Shown one piece after another: positions 6,294-14,653 of a DNA stretch of 26,777 nucleotides (position 1 is its first letter; each line of letters begins with the position of its first letter). The stretch is taken from the NCBI GenBank assembly GCA_900769345.1, contig CAAGGJ010000181.1, positions 1 to 26,777 of the forward strand, written 5' to 3'. The translations under genes were made by a program, and so were the position numbers. The notes beneath the pieces are model-generated. The model searched no databases, was not told where the DNA came from, and worked only from the letters and a program-made list of their open reading frames with translations. The stretch comes from Bacteroidales bacterium (GTDB taxonomy: Bacteria > Bacteroidota > Bacteroidia > Bacteroidales > Muribaculaceae).

Positions 6294-7745
6294 TTATGCC
6301 TTCTTGAAGTACTTTCCCACCACAGGCAGCTTTGCCATCACGGTGCTGAGGTGCTCCACCCGATAGATTATCGTCACAAACACTATCAGCAATGCTGTGC
6401 GGTAGGCTATATTGAGCCATACGCCGGGCATTGTCACCATAGTCATGCCGGCAAATAGTGTTGCCGCTGCCAGGGTGTAGCCGCCTATGGCTTTGAGTGG
6501 ATAGGCTATGGGATAATAGTGCTGACCTATGAAATAGGAGAGCACCATGGCAGTGCCGTAGCCTGCGCAACCCGCCCAAGCGCATGCAACATAGCTGTGC
6601 GTGGGCACAAATGCCACATTCACGCCTATGAGCACGGCGCATCCTATGGTGGAGAGCACGGCGCCCCAGATAGTGCGGTCGGTGAGTTTATACCAGAATG
6701 AGAGATTGAAATACACACCCATCATTATCTCGGCGGCCATCACTATGGGCACCACTTTTAGGCCTTCGCGATAGTCGGCTCCCACGAGGAACTTCAAGAT
6801 ATCGATATAAGCCACTACGCACAAAAATGCGAGCAGTGTGAATATTACAAAGTAGCGCATGGCTTTGGCGTAGTATTCGTCGTTGTCCCTGCCGGTGCCT
6901 TTGCCAAACACTATCGGCTCGTAGGCATAACGGAAGGCTTGGGTTATCATCGCCATTATCATGGCTATCTTCACCACGGCTCCGTAGATGCCGAGTTGCT
7001 CTTTGGCATCGGCTGCATGATAGATGAAGGGGAATATTATCTTGTCGGCTGTCTGATTGAGTATGCCGGCGAGTCCGAGTATCATCATCGGCCATGAGTA
7101 GGCAAGCATCTGCTTGAGCAGAGCACCGTCGAATTTCCATCGGGCCTGTCGGATTTCGCCTATAAAGCCAAATGTGATGAGCGAGGTGCATATCAGGTTG
7201 ATGAGGAAGGCATTGCCTTCATAGGGGGTGAAGCAGGTGAATGCTATGATGTTGAGCGTGATGTTGAGTGCTATGAACGCCAGTTTCAGTGCGGCAAATT
7301 TAATGGGGCGGCGCTGGTAGCGCAGATAGGAGAATGGCACGGCTTGGAAGGCATCGAGTGCCACGGTGATGGCCATAAAGGCTATAAATTCGGGGTGTTC
7401 GCCATAGCCGAGGGCATCGGAGATGGGTGTGAGTGCTCCGAGCACCACGGCGAGAAACAGCGCCGAGAGTATGCTCACAAAGGCGAGCGAGGTGCCGAAC
7501 ACTTGGCGGCTGTCGTGCTCTTCCTTATTGGCGAAGCGAAAAAAGGTGGTCTCCATGCCGAATATGAGCACCACCAGCGCCACTGCAACATAGGCATAGA
7601 TGTTGGTGATAGTGCCGTAGCCTCCCGAGGCGGCTGCGAGTTTATGTGTGTAGAGTGGCACCAACAGATAGTTGAGAAATCGGCCTATAATGCTGCTCAA
7701 ACCATATATTGCGGTGTCCTTGATAAGTGACTTGAAATTTGCCAT
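6294..7745 (-). CDS. Polysaccharide flippase (Wzx/MOP superfamily membrane protein)
   Basis: An integral inner-membrane protein of 483 residues with about 12-14 hydrophobic segments spread over its length. The start, ANFKSLIKDTAIYGLSSIIG, followed by LNYLLVPLYTH and a segment ending GMETTFFRFA, is typical of the oligosaccharide flippase/MATE-like group that moves lipid-linked sugars across the membrane. Length is normal for the family. It lies 39 bases downstream of ruvB in the same direction and probably shares its transcript, although the two functions are unrelated. No glycosyltransferases are nearby, so the substrate (O-antigen, capsule or another lipid-linked glycan) cannot be inferred from context. 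Confidence 0.88.
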   Translation of the reverse strand: MANFKSLIKDTAIYGLSSIIGRFLNYLLVPLYTHKLAAASGGYGTITNIYAYVAVALVVLIFGMETTFFRFANKEEHDSRQVFGTSLAFVSILSALFLAVVLGALTPISDALGYGEHPEFIAFMAITVALDAFQAVPFSYLRYQRRPIKFAALKLAFIALNITLNIIAFTCFTPYEGNAFLINLICTSLITFGFIGEIRQARWKFDGALLKQMLAYSWPMMILGLAGILNQTADKIIFPFIYHAADAKEQLGIYGAVVKIAMIMAMITQAFRYAYEPIVFGKGTGRDNDEYYAKAMRYFVIFTLLAFLCVVAYIDILKFLVGADYREGLKVVPIVMAAEIMMGVYFNLSFWYKLTDRTIWGAVLSTIGCAVLIGVNVAFVPTHSYVACAWAGCAGYGTAMVLSYFIGQHYYPIAYPLKAIGGYTLAAATLFAGMTMVTMPGVWLNIAYRTALLIVFVTIIYRVEHLSTVMAKLPVVGKYFKKA

Positions 7746-7784
7746 TGCTGTGTGATAATGTTTCTGTTGTGTGATGGTATGTGC

Positions 7785-8807
7785 TTAATCGAAGAGCGAA
7801 CCTTCACCGCCGAAGCGCTGTCGGCCAAGGTGTCGGTAAGCCAGGTCGGTGACTTCGCGGCCTCGTGGAGTGCGCTTTATGAAGCCTTCCTGTATGAGAT
7901 ATGGCTCATACACTTCCTCTATGGTGCCGGGGTCTTCGCCGAGAGCGGTGGCTATGGTGGTGAGTCCCACCGGACCACCCTTAAACTTGTCGATTATGGT
8001 AAGCAATATCTTGTTGTCGGTCTCATCGAGGCCGTATTTGTCGATATTAAGCGCTTCGAGGGCGTAGCGAGTGATGTCCTTCTCTATTTTGCCGCTGCCT
8101 TTCACTTGGGCAAAGTCGCGCACGCGGCGCAGCAGAGCGTTGGCAATACGCGGTGTGCCGCGGCTGCGTAGGGCTATCTCGAGGGCGGCATCGTCGGTGA
8201 TGGGCACTGCAAGCAAGCGCGCCGAGCGCTTCACTATGCGTTGAAGCACTTCGTGGTTGTAAAATTCCAGGTGGCAATTGATGCCAAAACGCGCTCTTAG
8301 CGGTGAGGTGAGCAACCCGCTGCGTGTGGTGGCGCCGATGAGGGTGAATGGCGACAACGACAGCTGCACCGAGCGAGCACCGGGACCTTTGTCGATCATA
8401 ATGTCGATGCGGTAGTCTTCCATAGCCGAGTAGAGATATTCCTCTACCACGGGGCTCAATCGGTGTATTTCGTCGATAAATAGCACATCATTCTCCTCGA
8501 GCGAGGTGAGCACGCCTGCCAGGTCGCCGGGCTTGTCGAGCACCGGACCCGAAGTGACCTTAAAGCCCACTCCGAGTTCGTTGGCAATGATGTTCGATAG
8601 CGTGGTTTTGCCCAGTCCCGGTGGCCCGTAGAGCAGGGTGTGGTCCAAACTCTCGCCGCGTTTCTTGGCGGCTTGCACAAATACGCGCAAGTTGTCGATT
8701 ATCTTCTCTTGTCCGCTAAAATCATCAAATTGCTCGGGACGCAATGCTCGCTCGAAATCTTTGTCGGTGTCGATGCGCTGTTTCCTTATGTCAAAATCTT
8801 CTTCCAT
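7785..8807 (-). CDS. ruvB: Holliday junction branch-migration helicase RuvB
   Basis: Hexameric AAA+ motor that drives branch migration of Holliday junctions with RuvA. The motifs are Walker A GPPGLGKT (61-68), Walker B with DEIH (112-115), sensor 1 GATTRSG (158-164) and the arginine-finger segment PLRARFG. The C-terminal winged helix has PRGREVTDLAYRHLG. The open frame reaches 8840, but I chose the ATG at 8807 (MEEDFDIRKQ): it gives the usual 340 residues, and a consensus promoter overlaps the longer frame. The protein ends GGEGSLFD, faintly like a clamp-binding tail but lacking the key glutamine. RuvA and RuvC are not in the window. Confidence 0.97.
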   Translation of the reverse strand: MEEDFDIRKQRIDTDKDFERALRPEQFDDFSGQEKIIDNLRVFVQAAKKRGESLDHTLLYGPPGLGKTTLSNIIANELGVGFKVTSGPVLDKPGDLAGVLTSLEENDVLFIDEIHRLSPVVEEYLYSAMEDYRIDIMIDKGPGARSVQLSLSPFTLIGATTRSGLLTSPLRARFGINCHLEFYNHEVLQRIVKRSARLLAVPITDDAALEIALRSRGTPRIANALLRRVRDFAQVKGSGKIEKDITRYALEALNIDKYGLDETDNKILLTIIDKFKGGPVGLTTIATALGEDPGTIEEVYEPYLIQEGFIKRTPRGREVTDLAYRHLGRQRFGGEGSLFD

Positions 8808-8812
8808 CGTTG

Positions 8813-8843
8813 CAAAAATACAAATATTTAATGAAAGCACAAA
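8813..8843 (-). promoter_or_regulatory. Promoter of ruvB, giving a nearly leaderless mRNA
   Basis: On the minus strand, TTTG (8843-8840), 19 bases, then TATTTTTG (8820-8813): a perfect consensus. The -7 box ends only six bases from the ruvB ATG at 8807, so transcription would begin at or next to the start codon. Confidence 0.65.
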
Positions 8844-8876
8844 CCTCGCAAGCCACTTTCCGCTTTGCTAAAATGC

Positions 8877-8919
8877 CGAAGCGGGTGTGTCGGCTATTTA
8901 TTACGACACACCCGCTCGG
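8877..8919 (-). terminator. Long perfect hairpin between der and ruvB
   Basis: AGCGGGTGTGTCG (8880-8892) pairs exactly with CGACACACCCGCT (8904-8916) around an 11-base loop, with three further pairs outside a bulged A. It lies downstream of der on the minus strand. The following sequence has only a short T-run (ATTTTA), so it may be a terminator, or a barrier protecting the ruvB promoter. Confidence 0.55.
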
Positions 8920-8957
8920 TAATTGTATGATTTGCCTATATGATTAGGCGATATACA

Positions 8958-10277
8958 CTACTTTTCGCGCATGAAAATGTTGATAGGCGTTCCGGTGTAG
9001 TTCCAATTCTCGCGAATCTTGTTTTCGAGATAGCGCTTGTAGGGGTCCTTTACCCATTGCGGCAAGTTGCAGAAGAATACAAACGATGGCACCATCGATT
9101 CCTTGAGCATGGTGATGTACTTGATTTTCACATACTTGCCCTTGTTGGCTGGTGGTGGATATGCTGCGATGGCTTCTTGCATAACGGTGTTGAGTTTCGA
9201 TGTAGGCACCTTGCGTTGGCGGTTTTGGTATACTTCTACGGCTGTCTCTATCACCTTATAGATGCGCTGCTTGGTGAGCGCCGAGCCGAAGATGATGGGG
9301 AAGTCGGTGAATGGAGCAAAACGGCTGCGTATGGCATTTTCCATGGCCTTGATGGCTTCGGTGCTCTTGTTTTCCACAAGGTCCCACTTATTGACGCACA
9401 CCACGAGACCTTTTTTGTTCTTCTGTATGAGTGAGAAGATATTGGCGTCCTGCGATTCGATGCCGCGAGTGGCATCGATCATCAGCACGCACACATCACT
9501 GTTTTCGATGGCGCGGATGCTGCGTATCACCGAGTAATATTCTATGTCCTCGTTCACCTTGGCTTTCTTGCGAATACCTGCTGTGTCCACCAAGTAGAAG
9601 TCGAATCCGAACTTATTGTAGCGTGTATAGATGCTGTCGCGTGTGGTGCCTGCTATGTCGGTCACTATGTTGCGTTCCTCGCCTATAAAGGCATTGATTA
9701 TCGACGATTTGCCGGCATTGGGGCGTCCCACGATGGCAAATCGGGGTATATTCTCTATTTCCTCTTCTTGTGTGCTCTCCTCGGGCATCAGTCGCAATAT
9801 CTCGTCGAGCAAGTCGCCCGTGCCCGAGCCGTTGATGGCCGATACCGAATAGGGGTCGCCGAGTCCGAGCGAATAAAATTCGGCTGCGCCATAGAGTGCC
9901 TGCTCGTTGCTGTCGGCTTTGTTGGTAACCAGGAGCACCGGCTTCTTGCAGCGGCGCAAGATTTCTGCCACATGGTCGTCGAGGTCGGTTACGCCGTTTT
10001 TGATGTCGACCATAAACAATATCACGTCGGCTTCTTCGATGGCAAGCGACACTTGTTTATTGATTTCTTCTTCGAAGATATCATCGCTGTTTACCACCCA
10101 ACCGCCGGTGTCGACGATTGAGAATTCTTCGCCATTCCACAGCACCTTGCCATATTGGCGGTCGCGGGTGGTGCCCGAGGTGTCGTTTACGATGGCTGCG
10201 CGAGTCTCAGTGAGTCGGTTAAAGAGAGTCGATTTGCCCACATTGGGGCGTCCTACGATGGCTACTAATTTTCCCAT
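8958..10277 (-). CDS. der: Ribosome biogenesis GTPase Der (EngA)
   Basis: Essential tandem-domain GTPase for 50S ribosomal subunit maturation. G domain 1 has GRPNVGKS (9-16), DTGG (56-59) and NKAD (119-122). G domain 2 has GRPNAGKS (184-191), DTAG (231-234) and NKWD (296-299). The C-terminal KH-like domain ends with YTGTPINIFMREK. The 439-residue length is typical. It lies 89 bases downstream of era in the same orientation, so the two ribosome-assembly GTPases are probably co-expressed. Confidence 0.98.
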   Translation of the reverse strand: MGKLVAIVGRPNVGKSTLFNRLTETRAAIVNDTSGTTRDRQYGKVLWNGEEFSIVDTGGWVVNSDDIFEEEINKQVSLAIEEADVILFMVDIKNGVTDLDDHVAEILRRCKKPVLLVTNKADSNEQALYGAAEFYSLGLGDPYSVSAINGSGTGDLLDEILRLMPEESTQEEEIENIPRFAIVGRPNAGKSSIINAFIGEERNIVTDIAGTTRDSIYTRYNKFGFDFYLVDTAGIRKKAKVNEDIEYYSVIRSIRAIENSDVCVLMIDATRGIESQDANIFSLIQKNKKGLVVCVNKWDLVENKSTEAIKAMENAIRSRFAPFTDFPIIFGSALTKQRIYKVIETAVEVYQNRQRKVPTSKLNTVMQEAIAAYPPPANKGKYVKIKYITMLKESMVPSFVFFCNLPQWVKDPYKRYLENKIRENWNYTGTPINIFMREK

Positions 10278-10366
10278 CTGTGTTGGTTTCCTTTCTGTGT
10301 TTTTAGGGGGTTAATAATTCAGTACCCACATCGGTGTGGTTGTGTGGCTTTGAAGCCACCTGCACT

Positions 10367-11251
10367 TCACTCGATGTAGCCAAATTCGCGGAGCTTGTTT
10401 TCGCGATTTCTCCAGTCGTGTTCCACTTTCACAAACATTTCGAGGAACACATGTTTGCCGAAGAATGTCTCGATGTCCTTACGGGCATCTATGCCCAGGC
10501 GTTTCAGTTTTTTGCCGCCTTGACCTATGATGATGCCTTTCTGACTATCGCGCTCCACATAGATTACCACCATTATGTGTATCGAATCGTCCTTTTCATC
10601 GAATTTTTCCACTATCACCTGTGTGGCGTAAGGCACCTCTTTGTCGTAGTTAAGGAGAATCTTTTCGCGCACTATTTCGGTCACGAAAAATCGTGCCGGC
10701 TTGTCGGTGAGGGCATCTTTGCCGAAGTAAGGAGGCGAATCGGGGAGCAATTCTATCACGCGCTTCATAAGGTTGTCCACGTTGAAGTTTTCCTTAGCCG
10801 AGGTGGGATACACTTCGGCTTGTGGCAGAATGCTCTTCCATCGGTCGATAATCTCAAGGAGGTCGGTTTGACCTTTGAGCAAGTCGATTTTATTTATCAC
10901 AAGTATCACGGGTATCTTCTCCTTTGCCACCTTGTCGAGGAACGACTGATTCTTGGTGGGCGATTCTACCACGTCGGTTACATAGATGAGGATATCGGCA
11001 TCGATAAGTGCCTCGAGTGAGAAGTCGAGCATACTCTTCTGGAGCTTGTATTTGGGGTCGAGCACGCCGGGGGTGTCGCCGAACACTATCTGATAGTCGT
11101 CGGCGTTGACTATGCCGGTGATGCGGTGGCGTGTGGTCTGTGCCTTGGATGTGATTATCGACATCCGCTCGCCCACGAGAAGATTCATTAAGGTCGATTT
11201 GCCCACATTGGGGTTGCCTACTATGTTTACAAATCCTGCTTTATGTGCCAT
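10367..11251 (-). CDS. era: GTPase Era
   Basis: Small GTPase that binds 16S rRNA during 30S maturation. It has G1 GNPNVGKS (12-19), G3 DTPG (59-62), G4 NKID (120-123) and G5 TSAK, followed by a C-terminal KH RNA-binding domain (GIIIGQGGKKLKRLG). The open frame extends to 11440, but the added 63 residues are low-complexity and unlike Era. The ATG at 11251 (MAHKAGFVNIVG) gives the normal 294 residues. It is followed by der. It is separated from fabH by 231 bases containing a probable terminator, so era likely has a promoter of its own that I could not identify with confidence. Confidence 0.97.
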   Translation of the reverse strand: MAHKAGFVNIVGNPNVGKSTLMNLLVGERMSIITSKAQTTRHRITGIVNADDYQIVFGDTPGVLDPKYKLQKSMLDFSLEALIDADILIYVTDVVESPTKNQSFLDKVAKEKIPVILVINKIDLLKGQTDLLEIIDRWKSILPQAEVYPTSAKENFNVDNLMKRVIELLPDSPPYFGKDALTDKPARFFVTEIVREKILLNYDKEVPYATQVIVEKFDEKDDSIHIMVVIYVERDSQKGIIIGQGGKKLKRLGIDARKDIETFFGKHVFLEMFVKVEHDWRNRENKLREFGYIE

Positions 11252-11386
11252 AATGTGTGATAATAAAGTCGCCGGGGGGGTATTTCGCGTTGGTTTGTTA
11301 ACTTTTTCGTTATTTTTTATCTGATAGTCGAGAGGTGGGGTGCAATTTAGGGACACTTCGGGGGGTGTGTCAGGCAAAATAAACAC

Positions 11387-11412
11387 AAAAAAACGCATCA
11401 TTACTTTATGCG
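11387..11412 (-). terminator. Probable terminator downstream of fabH
   Basis: On the minus strand, CGCAT (11412-11408), 9-base loop, ATGCG (11398-11394), then seven T. The stem is short but correctly placed 70 bases after the fabH stop codon and oriented with its T-run. Confidence 0.45.
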
Positions 11413-11482
11413 ACTGAGCGGTCACATAGAGTTGATGCATTTTTTTATCTTAAAGCTATAAGTTTTTGCCTTAGGGAAGGGA

Positions 11483-12466
11483 TTAATAGCCCCAAACTAT
11501 GTACATAGCACCCCAAGTGAAGCCGGCGCCGAATGCTGTAAGCAATATCTTGTCGCCCTTCTTGAACTTATCCTTGTTTTCGTCCATACACAAAGGTATC
11601 GAAGCACCGCTGGTGTTGCCGCGATATTGTATGTTCACGAGCACTTGTTCGTCCTTCACTCCCAGACGACCGCCTACTGCTTCGATGATGCGAAGGTTAG
11701 CCTGGTGAGGAATGAAGTACTTAACATCTTCTATGGCAAGGTTGTTGCGACGAAGTATGTCCTGGCTCGAGGTCAACATGTCGGTGACAGCGTTCTTGTA
11801 TACTGCTCTACCTTCTTGATATACGAAATGCTCTTGTGCATCAACTGTTTCGTGCGAAGCCGGGCGAACAGAGCCACCTGCTTTCATCACCAAGTGCTCG
11901 TGGTCGGCCTCTACGTGGAACACACCGTCGATTACGCCTATGCCTTCTTCTTCGGTTGGCTCAACGAGCACTGCTGCTGCTGCATCGCCGAAGAGCGGAC
12001 ATGTGGTGCGGTCTTGATAGTTGGTCATGCTCGACATTTGTTCGGCTGCACACACAATAACTTTCTTGTACATTCCGCTGCGCACATAGGCTGCTGCTTG
12101 CTGCAATGTGACGATGAAGCCTGCACATGCTGCCTGCACATCGAAACCATAGCAGTTTACCAAGCCGCATTGGCCTATCATTACTGATGCCGTTGAGGGA
12201 AAGCGATAGTCGGGATTGGTGGTGGCGCAGATGAGCAAGTCGATTTCTTCCGGCTTTACTCCTGTTTCGGCAAGAAGTTTGTTGATTGCCTTTGTGCCCA
12301 TCACCGAGCTCCCTTGTTCTTCACCCTTCAAAATGCGACGCTCCTTGATGCCCACGCGGGTGGTTATCCACTCATCGTTGGTGTCAACCATTTGGGCGAG
12401 GTCGTCGTTTGTGAGAATGTCGTCAGGTATATATGATGCTATACCGGTAATTTTTGCATTAAGCAT
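11483..12466 (-). CDS. fabH: 3-oxoacyl-[acyl-carrier-protein] synthase III (FabH)
   Basis: Starts fatty acid synthesis by condensing an acyl-CoA primer with malonyl-ACP in the cytoplasm. The catalytic triad is visible: C114 in QAACAGF, H254 in PHQAN and N284 in GNTSGA. Other family segments are TNDEWITTRVGI and LFGDAAAA. The open frame runs up to 12523; I chose the ATG at 12466 (MLNAKITGIASYIPD) because it begins at the conserved first strand and gives the usual 327 residues. It follows rpmF by 142 bases in the yceD-rpmF-fabH order common in Bacteroidales, without plsX. The spacer contains an 11-bp inverted repeat that could affect its expression. Confidence 0.97.
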   Translation of the reverse strand: MLNAKITGIASYIPDDILTNDDLAQMVDTNDEWITTRVGIKERRILKGEEQGSSVMGTKAINKLLAETGVKPEEIDLLICATTNPDYRFPSTASVMIGQCGLVNCYGFDVQAACAGFIVTLQQAAAYVRSGMYKKVIVCAAEQMSSMTNYQDRTTCPLFGDAAAAVLVEPTEEEGIGVIDGVFHVEADHEHLVMKAGGSVRPASHETVDAQEHFVYQEGRAVYKNAVTDMLTSSQDILRRNNLAIEDVKYFIPHQANLRIIEAVGGRLGVKDEQVLVNIQYRGNTSGASIPLCMDENKDKFKKGDKILLTAFGAGFTWGAMYIVWGY

Positions 12467-12502
12467 ATTTTGGAGTCTTATGTATATATGTGTGTAAAAA
12501 AT

Positions 12503-12561
12503 ATATCCTAAATGATATGGCACTCTTTTTTGATTGAGAAATGCGGTATTATTTAGGATAT
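12503..12561 (-). promoter_or_regulatory. 11-bp inverted repeat in the rpmF-fabH spacer
   Basis: ATATCCTAAAT (12503-12513) is inverted exactly as ATTTAGGATAT (12551-12561), with 37 bases between. A second pair, GGCACT (12519-12524) and AGTGCC (12592-12597), interleaves with it, which would allow a pseudoknot in the mRNA ahead of fabH. It could instead be a protein-binding operator. Confidence 0.5.
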
Positions 12562-12608
12562 CATATTTCGACTATTGATTATAAATAGTGTAGTGCCAAG
12601 TGCTTGAT

Positions 12609-12794
12609 TTATAGCTCAGCATTCTTTTCAATAGCGATTTGGCCTCTGTAGTAACCACATTCAGGACATACTGTGTGGTATACGTGCCATGCACCACAGT
12701 TTGAGCATATTGCTAAAGTGGGGGTTACAGCCTTGTCATGAGTTCTTCTCTTGGCTGTACGAGTCTTCGATTGTTTACGTTTAGGATGTGCCAT
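12609..12794 (-). CDS. rpmF: 50S ribosomal protein L32
   Basis: A 61-residue large-subunit ribosomal protein. It starts with the typical MAHPKRKQSKTRTAKRR and carries a four-cysteine zinc ribbon, CSNC (C30, C33) and CPEC (C43, C46). It lies 9 bases after yceD in the same operon, an arrangement conserved across bacteria. Confidence 0.98.
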   Translation of the reverse strand: MAHPKRKQSKTRTAKRRTHDKAVTPTLAICSNCGAWHVYHTVCPECGYYRGQIAIEKNAEL

Positions 12795-12803
12795 TTCTTC
12801 TTT

Positions 12804-13424
12804 TTATTTGTTTTTTAAATTATTATCTTTGATTTTCAGCAATTCCGCCCAACGTGGGTCGATATTGCTTTCGTTTATTTCATCATTATTTGCGGCATCG
12901 CCTTCAATGTCAGCTTCGCTTTCGTCGGCATATCGGCCGTATGTGGCTTCATCGTCGTCGTCGGCTACGCTGTGAGTGGTGTGCGCTTGTAGCGCTTCCC
13001 ACGTCGCCTCATCGCACTCGCCCTCTGCATGAACATGGCTGATGGGTATCGTCAGTGCTACGGTGTCATACACTATCGAGGCTACATTCAAGTCGTTGTC
13101 GCTCTCGGGCACTATGAGCAGACCATCGGTCTCGTCGTTATACTCGTCCCCGAATTTAACCGTCAATTCGTAGTCGCTATCCACCTCGTGCTTCATTGGC
13201 TCAAGGCAGCGGTCGCACGGTATCATTATCTCTCCTTGGCAGTCAAATCTGAAGTAGTTGGCTTCGCCCTTGCGGGTCACTGTTACCAGCACTTTCACAT
13301 TGCCACCCAACACATCGGAGCTTTCCATTTCTTTGAAAAACTCATCGTTGAGCACCAGCGTATATTGCTCTGTAGCTTGCTGTGCTCCACGCAAAGGGAT
13401 GCTATAAGTAGATAACTTTACCAA
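12804..13424 (-). CDS. YceD/DUF177 family protein
   Basis: The family is linked to large-subunit rRNA accumulation in bacteria and is nearly always next to rpmF. The evidence is that neighbour, the CDRCL motif (C70, C73) after a beta-rich N-terminal half, and the C-terminal DPRWAELLKI segment. Between them lies an acidic, probably disordered stretch (about residues 150-185) rich in Asp and Glu. At 206 residues it is slightly longer than many members because of that insert. It is the first gene of yceD-rpmF-fabH, with a perfect promoter about 20 bases upstream of the ATG. Confidence 0.92.
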   Translation of the reverse strand: MVKLSTYSIPLRGAQQATEQYTLVLNDEFFKEMESSDVLGGNVKVLVTVTRKGEANYFRFDCQGEIMIPCDRCLEPMKHEVDSDYELTVKFGDEYNDETDGLLIVPESDNDLNVASIVYDTVALTIPISHVHAEGECDEATWEALQAHTTHSVADDDDEATYGRYADESEADIEGDAANNDEINESNIDPRWAELLKIKDNNLKNK

Positions 13425-13445
13425 ATTTTTTTAGTTAAATCGGTG

Positions 13446-13477
13446 CAAAGGTACAAAGATTAGGTCTAATAATCAAA
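13446..13477 (-). promoter_or_regulatory. Promoter of the yceD-rpmF-fabH operon
   Basis: On the minus strand, TTTG (13477-13474), 20 bases, then TACCTTTG (13453-13446). Perfect match, with predicted start near 13440 and ATG at 13424. Confidence 0.75.
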
Positions 13478-13667
13478 CATTTCACTTCATTTTTCAAGTT
13501 TTTTAGTTCAATTTCCTACAATTCAGCCTCTACAAGGCAATCGACGGCGCTTTCCGAAGCTTTTTATGGGCTTTTTGTGGGCATATATGTCGAAAATTAA
13601 TTAATTTCGCATCGCGCTCCTCGGTGTGTGGGCGCTTGTAATTCTAAATATATATTTTCTACCCCCG

Positions 13668-14525
13668 ATGGCAAAACCTGTTACCTTATATGTCAGCGAC
13701 CTCGATGGTACGCTTTTGGGTGCCGATTCGCTACTCTCCGATGAGTCGGTGCAGCGATTGAATAATGCTATTCACCGCTATGGCGCATTATTTACTTGCG
13801 CCACGGCTCGCACGCCTGCCACCATAGTGCCGCTTATGCGGCGCGTGGATGTTAAGTTGCCCATGATAGCCATGGCGGGCGCTGCTATGTGGAGCCAAGC
13901 CGAGGCTGCCTACAAGCATGTGCGCAGCATCCCCGAGCAGGTGATAGAGCAGGTGGTGGCTATCTATGCTCGCCACGGCGCTCGCCCGTTTGTCTACCGT
14001 CAGTGTGGTTCTGTAATCGAGGCTTATCACTGTGCTACTCTCTCGCAGCAGGAGCGGGATTTTGTAAATCCGCGCTCCTCCGGCCCTATGAAGCGATTTG
14101 TGCTTGGTGAGGGCTTTGGCGATGCCTCTCTCGAAGCCATGATAGTGTTTTCCATCGACCGTTACAGCCTGCTTCGTGATGTGTACAATGAGATAGTAGC
14201 CACTGTCGACTGTTCGCCGGTGTGCTATCACGATATTTTCGACCCTGATTATGGCATTCTCGAAGTGTATTCGCAAGGCACCACCAAGGCTCACGCCATC
14301 GCCACACTTGCCCGCGAAGTGGGGGCCGACCGCATAGTGGTGTTTGGCGACAATCGCAACGATCTGCCTATGATGGCAATAGCTCACCATAGTGTGGCTG
14401 TGGCTAACGCCGTGCCCGAAGTGCTTGCGCAAGCCCACGAAGTGATAGGTGCTAACACCGAGCACAGCGTGGCTCGCTGGATAGAAGAAGATGCCCGCCG
14501 AATAGCCGAGGGTGAGGCTCTCTGA
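13668..14525 (+). CDS. HAD-superfamily hydrolase, Cof/sugar-phosphatase type
   Basis: A soluble phosphatase, probably acting on sugar phosphates or similar small metabolites. Motif I is DLDGTLL (D11, D13). Motif II is in the CATART segment near 45, the motif III lysine is in GTTKAHA (K207), and motif IV is GDNRNDLPM (227-235). The large type C2B cap lies between motifs II and III, as in Cof-like enzymes. The open frame begins at 13626, but the ATG at 13668 (MAKPVTLYVSDLDG) gives a normal N-terminus and 285 residues. It diverges from yceD. No convincing promoter is seen; TAATTTCG at 13602-13609 is the nearest candidate. Confidence 0.93.
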   Translation: MAKPVTLYVSDLDGTLLGADSLLSDESVQRLNNAIHRYGALFTCATARTPATIVPLMRRVDVKLPMIAMAGAAMWSQAEAAYKHVRSIPEQVIEQVVAIYARHGARPFVYRQCGSVIEAYHCATLSQQERDFVNPRSSGPMKRFVLGEGFGDASLEAMIVFSIDRYSLLRDVYNEIVATVDCSPVCYHDIFDPDYGILEVYSQGTTKAHAIATLAREVGADRIVVFGDNRNDLPMMAIAHHSVAVANAVPEVLAQAHEVIGANTEHSVARWIEEDARRIAEGEAL

Positions 14526-14541
14526 AGCTCGACCGGCGTGA

Positions 14542-14590
14542 AAAAAACGCTTGATTATTGTTGCGGCAGCGCTGTTTTTCGGCGTTTTTT
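14542..14590 (+). terminator. Possible terminator of the HAD gene
   Basis: AAAAAACGC (14542-14550) is inverted as GCGTTTTTT (14582-14590), enclosing a GC-rich interior with CAGCGCTG. The loop is long, so efficiency is uncertain; the position, just after the stop codon, is suitable. Confidence 0.35.
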
Positions 14591-14592
14591 CA

Positions 14593-14600
14593 TAACTTTG
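14593..14600 (+). promoter_or_regulatory. -7 element upstream of the histidine kinase
   Basis: TAACTTTG matches TAnnTTTG and lies about 54 bases before the GTG start. No clear TTTG stands at the -33 position, so this may be an activator-dependent or weak promoter. Confidence 0.4.
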
Positions 14601-14653
14601 TTGTCGGCCACGGCGCAAGTGGCTGTGAAATACCTAATTTATTTTATTGAGCA

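Noticed and set aside
7785..7814. RuvB C-terminal GSLFD as a fourth clamp-binding tail
   Set aside because: The glutamine of the QxxLF consensus is replaced by Glu, and RuvB is not known to need the clamp; the resemblance is too weak to count.
10330..10362. GTGGCTT/AAGCCAC inverted repeat after era as a terminator
   Set aside because: The loop would be only two bases and no T-run follows; era and der are more likely co-transcribed.
11627..12187. 186-codon open frame on the plus strand
   Set aside because: Antisense to fabH, with Cys-rich composition and no family resemblance.
13788..14618. 276-codon open frame on the minus strand
   Set aside because: Antisense to the HAD hydrolase, which has all four motifs; the frame resembles no protein family.
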